NCBI RefSeq assembly: GCF_047496725.1
Contig: NC_132974.1
Span: 9,619,001 to 9,683,000 of the forward strand
Direction of reading: 5' to 3'
From: Anoplolepis gracilipes
Lineage: Eukaryota > Arthropoda > Insecta > Hymenoptera > Formicidae
DNA length: 64,000 bases
Shown here: piece after piece, positions 39,527 through 52,500 of the stretch
How positions within the stretch are numbered: position 1 is the stretch's first letter
Layout: each line of letters begins with the position of its first letter
Made by a program: the position numbers and the translations under genes
The notes under the pieces: model-generated
What the model was told of the DNA's origin: nothing
The model's input: only the letters and a program-made list of their open reading frames with translations
Databases searched by the model: none

Positions 39527-42500
39527 GAGAGATGCAACAATTAGTATATATTTATTTCATCTACTAACGTATATATAAACGTGTGTGTGTGTATATATAT
39601 ATATAAAATAAAAACTCATGTGATTCTCTTTCCACAAAAGTTCAAGCATACCAGCATGTGTTAAAATATTTGCTAACTGGAGTAAAAAGTGGATAAGAGA
39701 GAAAAAAAGCAGTGAGAATCAGCATAGAGGATATGTTAAAGAAAAAAGACAAGGTGAGAAAAAAGGAAAAAGTGTGGCTCACAAGAAATCCGGAATATCA
39801 GTTTTTTTAACAGTCACGGATTTTCATGATGGCAATATAAGCTGAGGGGTGCGGCAGGAGAAGAGGGACATATTTATATTTACTAATCGAAGAATAAGTT
39901 TATCGCGGATAGCGAAAGTGGTCCCTGGCTGCTCGAATTCACCCACAAATCGATGAAAAACGATTTTTTTTTTTTTTTTTTTTAATCAAAAAGATGAGAG
40001 CGCAACGTTTGCTTTTACCTCGTTTCCATCGCGCGAGAAATGCAATATTATGACAATTTGTATTCGTCACTCGAAGCTCGAAGAAACTCGCGGCCGAAAA
40101 GTTGAATTAGAAAAGTAGGTTGCGACGGCTCAGTCATTAAAATACTTTGTTACTCGGATGGCGTGTTTATCTAACTTTTCTCGCCCATCTTTTCCCACTG
40201 CGCCAAACTTTTCTGCTAATTTGGTGACAAAAATATAAAACGCGCAAAAACATGTTAATTAGCCGCGACGTCCCCAGGGCAATGAAGATTTATTCTGCGA
40301 TCGCACTCTCGTCATCTCTCTTAATTAAAGCGTTGTACTGATTGCGAGCGAGAACTCTGCCATTATCTCTCGTTGAAAGGTCGATTGTGTGATCAACGAG
40401 CCTGCGAGATGATGTCGAGGACAATCATGATGGACATCGCACGAGGATGAGACCACTCGCTATCCAGGGCGATTTCGCTACTTCTCATATCTATGTTACT
40501 ACTATAGGACAACACGGTGGGAGGGGGGGGGGGCTAATTTTATGGGGGGTTGTTTTATGGCTGGTTTCCACGTAGGTGGATTTCTGGGGTACCTGCGTCC
40601 ACGCTCGCGGCTGTACTGGCCACCGTACTTGCTGCGATTCGCGGCGAGCTCCGTGATCTCTGGGATCCAGCTGGCGAACACCGCCTACACACCCACAATC
40701 ATCCGTTGCCGTCAGAACAGACCCCTAACCTGAATCTCTTTTATTTTTGTTTCTTTTTCTTTCTTTCTTTTTTGTGCTTTCGATTGAGTTCTGGTTTTGC
40801 TACGTTTTGATCGCTCGTTAGGAGCGATCGAACGTCATAAATTGTTAAAATGAAGATGATATAAGTATATGGACCTCGACTGGAGGCACGATTAAAATAA
40901 TGCGATGTTTTATCGAAACTGATTTGCGTAGTCGAATTAATGTGTAGATTATTTCAATAGTAATGATGCGAAAGCATTTTAATGCAAAATAAATTAAATA
41001 CACTTGATTGTAAATCCTGTATATGTTTTTTAATAGAAGATGAGATTATCCCTTATACGCCATCGTATAAAATTATTTCTAACATATACATATGTTAAAC
41101 GTATTTTGTTTGAATTAATCGCTAAATCCGCTTTAAAAGAAAGTAATATTTTTTTCATATAGCAGAGTTATTCTAGGTAAAACTGTATTATAATATTAAG
41201 CATTTTAAAATATCCGCATGTTCGTATATTCTAGTCAAATTCGAAATATGAAAAATTAATAATTCCTAAAAACAAAGGAGAGAGGACTTTAAACTCTAAA
41301 AAGTAGTATAAAATTTTTCGACCAAGTACGTTATAATACATTTTCATTTTCAATTGTTTTTAAATTGTTCCATGTGTTTTATGAGATTTCGTGTTAACAA
41401 AATACGATTTAAACTTTTTTGAAATAAATCGTCCTTTATCTTTATTTTATTTTAACTCTGTAAAAATTCAACATATATCTATATGTATTAAAAAAACAGA
41501 TTTTTAAATAATTTTTATCAATTATTAATTTTCGAAATCTTAGAAAATTTTTTCCAATGTTAAAACTACATTTTTTTTATCAATCCTCAAAATAATCAAC
41601 TTTCTCAAACAATCGCACAATCATACTTTAAATATAATATAGATACATATATCTATTAAAATATTTTATAATTTTCAGTAAATGAGTTTAAAACACAATG
41701 CGAAATATTTATATCTTCTATCGCGATAAATTGTCGATTGTGAATACAATAAAAATTTATTTTACGATGTATAATAATGCTGTATAATAAAACTTTAATA
41801 AAATGTAAAATAATGCAATAAAGTTGTCTTAACTTTTTCGAGTAACTTCTTAATTTTTCTCATATATTCAGTTCAATTTGCTTGAAATTATTAATTTTTG
41901 TCAAGGAAAATTCAATTGTTTGCTGAAATACGACGCATTCTTATTTGTTGCGACATATCTATTTTCAACTAGTGCTGCATTCAAATAATGATCTCGTTCA
42001 AGTTCAAGCAAATAAGACGAAATCGCTTCTAAGAACCGCTTCTAAAGAGCTTACAAGAATTGATTTCCTACACATGAAAACTGATAAATTGATAGCGTCG
42101 AACATACATCTTAGCAATATGCGTTAGCATCGGTGAAAGATCAAATCATATTGAAAGATGAAACTACGTGTTAGCGCGATGTAAATTGTGCGTATTATTG
42201 AATTAGCGTTGCATTCATACGTCAAAAAGAAGTCAAGTGTTTAATAAGGTCAAGAGCAACAACTCATCTCTATAATCTTGCGAAATGAGTCAATCATTCC
42301 ATAAACACAGTGCCGTTAGTTTCCTTGTTTTAATAAATGCGTTATTTGCGTCGCAACGCAATGATTCTTGATTTAATGGTGTTAAATAGTGTTAATTAAC
42401 TTCGATTATTCTACATATCTTTTATTATTAGCGACGGAAAAACACCGTCATCTTGTGCGCAGTGTCGTAAAAATCAATTATAGCATGCAGGCACTATTAT

Positions 42501-45500
42501 AGCGTATGATGCCGGTAATTTCGAATAATCAACGTCGTTTTAAACATGACATTATCTATTGAAATTGAGAGCCAAACAACATTGCTCTATAAACTAGAGA
42601 ATTATGCCTTATTTATCAGGAAAATCGAGGAGATAAATAAAAATTAGGATTTCTATAGTGTGCTTCGCGCACGATTGCTTGTGTTCCGCAATAATATGAT
42701 CAAATATGCGTATGTGTGTAGTAGTGTGTGTAGTGTGCGTATGCGTGTAAGTGAAGGTATTATAATAATGTATTATTAGTGTAAATTATGTAATCAAGTC
42801 ATGCAAAACAATTTATTAAATAAAATTATATTTTAAATGTCTTATTTATACTAAATTACTAAATCTACTTATAACTATTTTAAATTTTACGGATATAGAT
42901 TAATATTAATTATGTATTTAATAATGAATAAACTAAAAATTTAAAATATATAAATCAAATTCTACTGATATGTCATCCTAATAGGGTGTAGTATAATATA
43001 AGTAGTGTTGTAATCCTGTATGTTTATACACTAAAGGTAGCAGACTAAAGTGGCAAATTATGTGATTTGTTGAAAAAATGTGCTTTTAATAAATAATATT
43101 TAATTTTAATGGCGAGAAAACCTGATGGAATTGAATAATAAGCGAATGATAATTTAATTAAAATAATTATTGATATGAACTTTTCAAATCAATTTTAACT
43201 AATCACTCTTTCGAAATATGTAAAAATTTTATGAAAGTTTTAGAAATTTTCAAATTCAAAGAATATATATGTAAATTCCATCAAGTTACTCTTCCATTTG
43301 TACCATCTTATAATCTATATCATTTTATGTATTATATGTTTTGATGCAGATGCTTGTTGCTTCGTGCTGTAGAAATAGAGCGACATAATTGGTATATGAT
43401 AAAAAAACCACTTCGATCGATAATACAAAGTACACATGCATAAGACAAACTTACTAAACACAGCTGCTTCTCTCGTCATTTTGGATTTACACGCAATCTT
43501 CTCCATCAGATACATTTTTTATTGGTTTGGCATCGCACGGTGAAAGGTCATTGTATTATTAGAACATACGTACAATAATTTTAAGCTATTAAAAGATTCG
43601 TAAATGTTTTTTTCAAAAATTTATGTGCCAAGAAAAATCAAACTATATAAACATAATTTATTTATATTCTTGTGTAAGAGTATTATTTAAAATTATAATA
43701 TAAAATCAAAATGTCAAGAACGAAAATACTTTGAAAGTAAAAATTAGTTTATTAAAAGATATACGAACGCATTCGAATTAATTTTAAAAGAATATAAAAT
43801 AGACAAATGAGGCGCAAGATAATAATTGACATTTATTAATAACAATGCGTGAAAAGTGTGTCAATTTAGGCTAACTGTGCTTCAATTCGAAATAATTAAT
43901 TGGACTGATAAAAAAAATTTATACTTCTGATCGTCCTAGGCTCAAATTACATTTACCAGGCCGCAAATAGCCTTCTCATTTAACGTTACAATTATAATAA
44001 AATTAATGTGCTTATTTTATGACGATCATTTCTATACATATACCAAAGAAATTCTATCAAGTGAAAAAAATATCTATATCTTTCATCTATTTTTTTTCAG
44101 CTAAATAAGTTCAAATATTTAATTTAATTAGCTTAAGTGTTTTCATGTAATTTTTTAAATTAAATTAAAAAATATTAAAAAAATATTTTACCTCCTCTCA
44201 CAGAAGAGATAACAAGAAACAATAATTTACTGAGATAAACACATAAACAGAGGCAGATAATATAAGATAATTATCGCTTTGTTTGTTATTTTATATGAAA
44301 ATCTTTAAATAAAAAATAAATAAAAACTCATTTGTAATTCCGAGGTCACATATTTGAATTTACTTTCTATCACGCCAAAAAACATGCCAATATCGTTAGA
44401 TTAATCCAGTGTAATATGACTAAAAATGCAATTGCCAGATATCGGAATATTCCGATTCCGAGTATTTCCACTTTTTTCATACATCACTCGCCCCGTGTCA
44501 ATCGTGAAACTCTTTCCTTCTCGTTTTATTGGACCTTTCACCGCGGAGAATCGTTTGATTCATTGCGAAACGAAAGGGAACGCCAGCAACGATTATATGT
44601 TACCACACCCCACGCAGTCGTTACACGAGTCGACCCTATGTACTTCCGACTGCTGTAAATTTTCATGCATTTATCACCGGTTCTTGAGCTCTTGACGTTC
44701 TACCTTAATGTAGAACGATGATTAAACAATGATGGACGTTATATATCACGACATATGTACGAAGTGCACGCGTGCAAATTGCGCATCGTATGTGTGTACA
44801 TGTTGCGTGTACAAATGTATGTGCGCGCACCGCGTTATGTACGTTCGTTAATTCTTACAAATAAATATATATACATATACATACTGGAAGGAAAGTAAAA
44901 TTAATAGATAAGAGATAGAGGATTGTAGGATGTAATTTGATAGTAATACCTCTTTCCATGCTCCCGCTTGTATTCGCCGCTGTACTTGGACCTACTGCCT
45001 ACGAGGTCTATTATCTCGGGTATGCTACTAGCAAAAATTGCCTGCAAATAGAAATCATAACTGGAAAACACTATGCGACTACGAATTGTTAAAAAAAAAA
45101 TTAACGAATTGGGTCATCTATGTATGGTTGCGTTTAGCAGCAGTGCTTCCGTATTGTATTGACGTAATTCAAGTGCGTGTCTCTTGCATCGGAAAATAGT
45201 GGCGAAAAAAGAAAAGAGAGAAACAGGGAAAAAATGCGACTGTGTAATACGATAATTTATAGTTTATGTTTCGTGTTCGCATGTGCTTGTGACGTGAAAC
45301 CGTAATGCTTTTAGATATCCTAATTCTAGACATCCGATCGATATTCTAAATAAAATATCATAAATCAATACACAAAGAATAAAACATATAGTGTAAAGAA
45401 ACGTAATTTTGCTGATTGTATCACAACATGAAATCTATTAAAACTTTAATAGCAATAAATCGACTCTGCTCTTTTTGATTGTAATGACGTAAAAAATTAA

Positions 45501-48500
45501 ATAAAAAAATTAAAATGCCTAATTATACACAAAGCATGCATATAATGCATTAAAACTGTATATTTTACAAAACTATATTGAATATAATATTTTAGACTGA
45601 AAATATAAATTATAAGAATTTCGATTGAAGAATTTTAATATTATTATTTCTGCTAGAACTGTGTTTAATTTTTAATATAATTTTGTATTATCTGTCAAAA
45701 TAAATATCATTTATGAAATAATTAGAAAATAGCAGAGTAATTAATATATTTTATAAATATAAATAAAAAAATAAATATTAAATTACATATAATACTAGCA
45801 TGTGATAATTGTTATTTTTTCTGCATTTCAAGAAATAAAAGTTGCGCAAAACAGATCAAAGCTTATTTTAAGCCACGTCTAATAATCACAGCAAAACATT
45901 TTCTATCACAAAATATCATTCTGTGTGACAAGGGTTATCATTACATTACGCATTGAGATATACTTACACCAAGGAGAATTTGTTGCAACCATATAGAATC
46001 ATCTGATGTGTATGTTTCAAGTTTATGTATGCAGTAGGATAATATTTAAGAATGTGAGCATAAGTAGAAGCAGTACAATAAGCAAGAAAAACATGATAAA
46101 TAAGATATACATAAAGGAAAGAAACAGCAAAGATATATTCTTAAACATTAATATGACATAATATAAATCAATTTTTAATTAGCAATGAATCAAGAAATTT
46201 CGAATCTTTATAACGATGACTTAATAATGATATAACTTTGTTCTGTACGACACATTCACGGTTCATTAATGTTTTCATTATTTTATTGTGTCTGTCCAAT
46301 TAGAACGCGTTGTTGCGTGAATCGGTTTCATAGAATTTAATTTATTTTGAAGTTATTGTATAAGATAACGATAAGTTGAATACAATTTTATATAATTCTG
46401 CTGTTTAGATAGATAGAATAAAAGCTATACAAAATATATTAATACAATTAATACAATTAAATACAATTTATAATTAAGAATCAGGAAGCAGAAGTGAAAA
46501 AGATGCAAGCAATTCCTTTGGTAAACGGAAGCAGAAATGAAATTCTACAAATCGATTTTTCCTCGTGCATATGTAAAGTGAATAAAGCACAATTATGTAA
46601 ATTGTCTATAGTGCCGGATACTATATGAGAAAGATATGATCTATTATGAACGATCGACAAAAATCGTGTCATGCCACGTTATTTGCCGTTAAATATGCTG
46701 AAAGTGATTCGCGACTAGGCAACTTTTCGTCGCGATAGATAGTTATATATAGGCAACTAAAGACACTGCGAGATCATGATGAAATTATTGTAAGAGACAG
46801 AGTATTGAGAAAAAAAGTGTCGACACTTTGCGCTCGACATAATGTACGTTCTCAAGGAACAGCCAGGTACAGTAGATGTCCTGTAAAGTATTATAGCGTG
46901 GCGAAGCAGCGAATTGTATGCTCGCGATCACTTCACTGAATAAATACGAAGTGGCGAAGTGAGAATTCGAGTACTACCTAAAACTTGGAACTTCAGCAGT
47001 ACTTAATAAGAATCGCGTATTCTGAAGTTTAGTAAATAAGATATTAACTTACAATCTCAGGAACTGTAATAGATAATATCGCAAATATATATTTGTATGA
47101 AGAATTTTAATTGATGATTATTCTGGAAGAGAAGGAGACATTACAGAGTATTTGTAAATAAAAATTTAATTTGTAATTCCAGAGTTCGTAAATAAAATAA
47201 AACTATCTGCAAACCTAGAGTTTGTAACCGAATGAACTTTTTATTGATATTTGGGAGTTAATACCGCTACAACACGAATAATGTAAATAAATAAGAAATT
47301 AACTTGAAAACTCAGAATTTTATAAACAAAATCTGTACGGATATTTGAATACACATCATTATATGATATATCATTTTAGTCGCATAAAATTATACTGAAC
47401 ATAAATTAGTATATTCATATACCGATTATTATCTGTTATATAATTGAAATACATCATACGGAAAATTTACATATAACAAGGAATTTATTAGAATTAATAC
47501 AAATAATTTAGTGCAAATAAATGCAAATAAATACGATATAATTGATTTAATCAAAAAGTGTTTCTTCACGATGATAAGAGCATCAAAATATGCATTATAA
47601 AATACTACCTAATTTGTAAAATGTATTGATTTATTATAAAGAGCTAAAAAGTATAAAGCGTGCAAATGTAAATGTATAGTTATAACTTTAAAAAAATATA
47701 ATTTCCTTTTCTTTGTGTGCAATTCTGAAATAATGCAGTATCCTTTCCTTTTCCTCCTTTATGCAATCGCAGACAATGTGCAACTTCATCTTTGTCTCAC
47801 TTTTGGATACTGAGCTCGGTGAGTCAAGAGTCTAGCGAGCTTTTAAGCTCGTCTGAATTCGTCTAATTTATGCTCGCACGCACGCGCGCACGACGTCGTC
47901 TAATTTCAGGTTTACTACCGCTCGTGTCTGCGAAATATGTATACTGAATTCGGTTAAAAGTGGTTCTTCGCTTGCCACGTGTTATACGGAGACACATGAT
48001 ATCATACTTTCAGATGAGTGCCAAAGCGCTTTGAGAGCGTTCCAAAAGAACCTCCCCTTTTAAATGTTACGAGAACATAATTTTTCATTCCCACCCGACT
48101 GAACGTCACTAGTCGAAAGATTTTCTAATGATTCGGTTACAAATCTCTTGGTGGAACATGCAAAAGTAAATAGACAACAATATACTACACGTTTATTCCT
48201 ACATTCCCGGATACATTTAATAGATAATCTACGGAAATAGGATAATTTACAAACCGGATGTAGAATCACAAATTTGTGTAAATATAAATATACGTTAATA
48301 ATATGTCGGAAAATTTGATAAAATGCGAGTGTAAATAAAAAATTAATTGTAGTATTCGAGAAGCATTAAAAACGCCTATATAGTCTCGTTTAAAAATTAC
48401 ATAATTAATACAAAGATAATATTAGATAGATACGTGTTAAAAAAAAGTGACGATAAGTTTAAAAAATTAAATTTTATACTAACAATTATAATTCAATTCA

Positions 48501-49537
48501 ATTTTTCTATTTCTAATAATATGAAACTGCTAATTTGAAAAAAAAAATCCTAAATTTAATTAGCTCAGGTCCCCCATCTTCTCAGGAATGTTTTCTAACA
48601 AAGTTTACCACGTACCATTTAAAATTGATAAAAAGGCATAATGGTATCTCTTTTTCCACAATGCAATAAAATTATATTGCTTATAACTTTTGCTCTTTAT
48701 CGATTGCAGGGGAGCAAAAGGGAAGTGAATGTTCTAATAATGTGAAGCGGACTATTGCTTTGGTTTGTAAGTTTCGCAATCATCTCGTTGATATCGTCCT
48801 GCTCAGAATTCACTACTATTAGTATTGTACGCGTCACTAAATTCGGCCGACAAAATTCAGAAAATAAAGTTCAAGCGACCAGAACAATGTCTTATGTCGT
48901 AACATATGTGAGCAGCGTATCAGCGTCGCAGAAAATACACATACAGACAGAATGAACAGTCAAGAATCAAGCGCGTACAGACACCAATATCTTATCGAAG
49001 CCTTCGGGCTTTTACGCCCTTTAAGGGAGAAATATGATAAAGTTGATACAGAAAAATTTATATAATATATTGAGAACCTCGAATCTCTGGCTGTGAATTG
49101 TACTTAAGTTTTCATTATCCAGTAAGATATAATTATTATATTTATAGAATTATCTAACATTAAAATCAATTATGTAAATATTAATAAATAAAAAAAAAAT
49201 TTATTAATGCAACTTTCTAAATAACTCTCTTTTTTATGATTGATATAATTCGTTCATATACACTCTGTTGAGATCCAGTAGTATAAAACGAGATTTACAA
49301 AGTTCTATCGCTTAAAGTTTCGAGGCTCTTTTTTTAGTAAAAGTCCTGTCGATACTCGTTAGCATCGTGAAAAAGTAGGTTCGCAGCATATATATATCGC
49401 AGCATTCGCATGACAAGCTGAATCGATTATAATTGAATTAATCGATTCGCCGCATTATTAGCTACAAGTGATTCTTAGATCGAAGAAAAAAGATAGTGGC
49501 TGTAGCAAAACTCTGTAGAATCAATTTAAGCTGTAAA

Positions 49538-49570
<33 letters not shown>

Positions 49571-52500
49571 GAGAAAGAGAAAGATGGAAAGAGAGAGAAA
49601 AAGAGACGAAGGAAGAGTAAAATATGCTTTCAATAGCTACAATGTGTCGTACAAATACATAATGACCGCAATTATTTCTTTCACCACTTCATGTAACACC
49701 GAAATCAGGAGGCTCGAGCGCTTGCAATTATAGCAAATTAACTCGAGAAAAAACACGATTCGATGTAAAGTGAAATATTGCTACGCTAAATGCTTCGTAA
49801 TGAGCTGCGATTTTTGGAAACTACAACTATTTACTAATCATATGTCGATTGAAATTAACCTGTTAAATTTTCTAATAAAATTTGAATTCTCCCCGTTTCT
49901 CATATTCAATCTGAGTTATCATTTTAACACGTAAAAATAATTATTTTAATTGATTTTAACTTTTTTTTTGCAATCGAATTGAATAAATATGTTTCGGGCT
50001 ATTTTCACAATACAGTCAAGAATAATAAAATTATTTTAAACAATTCTATATCTCTTATTATATTTCTTATTTCAAATATATTAAAGCGGTCTCTGTATAT
50101 TATGACCAAAGCTTCAACTTCAGAAAAATACAATCTTTTTCTCCTTTGATTATAGACTGAGGCGTGTAGGTACGAAAGTCACAGAAAGTCGTTATCGAAA
50201 TCCGTCGTGAGTTTTACGTCAAGATTTTACTCCTAATGATTCTCTTTCAACGTTCGACCATATAAAGTGCTTTAGAAATATTTCCTTTGAGTAAATTTCA
50301 AATTATTGAAGATCAAATTATGAAATCAAACAAAATTATATTTAATATTTGAGATAATAGGATTTTGTTGTTTTAAGCTTTTTTTATACTTGTATACAAG
50401 TTGCCAGGAAAATATTGATTGTTAAATACAATCGTTATTTTAATTATAATTGATATCCATATATAGTTATTAAATATTCACATCACACACACACGCATAC
50501 ACACACCCATACACACACACATAAACATCACACTTTATAACTTTGATATAATTTACTCTGCAATAATATCAAGTTTCTTTTTTAATAGCAGAACAAAATT
50601 TTGAACTGAATTAGGTCTAATTTTTTTTAATGTTATATTATTGGATTACTTTTGCATACTAACAATAAGAATTATCTACTTTTCAGCTTTTTTTGTACGA
50701 CTAATAAAATTATTTTGCGTAATCAAATTGCAAGATAACTTTTCTTTCATTACAACGATCTGAAACATCACGACGGTTCCGATACGTGATATAAGACATA
50801 TAGGCATATATACAGGATATCCCACAGGAAGTTGCTGAACTGATCATCTGTCATTTTTAAATGCACAGGAAGCAGAAAAAGTAAAATATTTTTTAATAAA
50901 GGACATTTGCCGGTTTTATTTATGTATGGACTGAAGACAATTGAAGATATTTTTATCATTTAATAAAAGTTTATAAAAAGCAGAATATATCGACAATCTT
51001 AATGAAATATATATATATTTTTTTTTTTTTAACAGTCTAAAATAATAAAAGAATTGATCAGAGCTGTAAAAAAGTGAATGATATCTCAGAATATATATTA
51101 TTAAGATTGTCGTTTTGTAGTATTTTTTATAAACGTTTATTAAATGATAAAAATATCTTCGATTATCTTTAGTAGATTATCCATATGTAAATAAAAGTAA
51201 AAATGTTTTCTATTAAAAGATATTTTACTTTTCCTGTTCGTTATGTGCATTTAAAAATGATAGCTGATTAGTTTCAGCAACTTCCCATGGGACACCCCAT
51301 ATAAGACAGTTAGTATCCTTATCTTCTCATCTCTTTTGTTATCGTAGCTAAAATTCGAGTGCGATTAGGTTAACTTATCACGACCTGTTTCGCATAAAAA
51401 TAAAAATATTTTTCGACATATTTTCGAAATATAAAGAAATTACAGGAAAATGAGGGAGCACATTTTAAAATAATATACGAAATACACGAATAAAGCTAAC
51501 TGATTAATTAAAAGGAGTTCTTTTTATAAATATTTATCATCACAATAAAGACTTAATTGGCGAAAATTTTTTACGACAACTCTTTTTTCCGGCACTTCGA
51601 AGAAACGTGTGTAATTAAATAATCGATTTATGTAAATTATAGTACATAGCCGCGTATGTTACATTAATTTTAAATTTTACATTTAAAAATACAAAACAAA
51701 ATATAAATGCATTTTACTATTTGAAATATATATATATAAATAATAAAATATATTACAGTCTTATAAAAAGAAAGAGGCGTTTATTTAATCGCGGTACAAT
51801 TTAAGCCTTTGTGCACGAACAAAGCAATTCTATATTACAAATGCATAAATGCATATCGAATGTACCATATTTTCGGGCTATGCTCTCACCAGCTCGATAA
51901 TCAATGTTATCTATGAATATTCTATGATGAGCTGCGGACAAATGTTAGCTTAAACGCGTTTTCAATGTTTGAACGGCGATGCTCGCGTTTAAAAAAGAGA
52001 AAAATGCGATGCATCTTTGAGGAAACTCCAAGAGCAGGCTGTTATCCCGAGCAAGTCGAGCGCGTGTACACAAGGTTTAGGTGAACGATCGATACAAACG
52101 TACGCATAATAGAATACAAGCATGCTCATAATAATGCGCGCATCGACGTTCAAATAAATCGATCGATTCAATATAACGAGCAGCACCGTCCTCCGTCGTT
52201 GATTTATTCCCCAAAAAACTACTTTCGCATGGGATTAAATAAAGGTGTTATTTCAATCATGGGACAACTACGTTTCCCTTGTCTCGAGTTATAATGTTGG
52301 AAAGTTTAAGAAAAATGAGATAAATTTACAGCGGAATAAATAAACCCATCTATTCTTGAGAAAAGATCAACAAAGTTACATTATTATTAAAATTAAGCCT
52401 ATACATATTTGTATAAATGCTATTAATTTGCTTAAAATGTTATACGTTATAAAAAAAAAAATACATTATTATCAATAATCAAAATTAAAGTTCCAGCTAT

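Larger units (their letters stand above)
35021..40592 (-). other. slo intron between S6 versions 2 and 3
   Basis: This is 5.57 kb. It has AG plus GATA tracts at 38259-38370, a compound TA/AG tract at 39435-39519, a T20 tract at 39964-39983 and two G tracts at 40523-40533 and 40544-40549. A GC-richer region at 37030-37470 shows no splice-supported frame. Confidence 0.8.
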
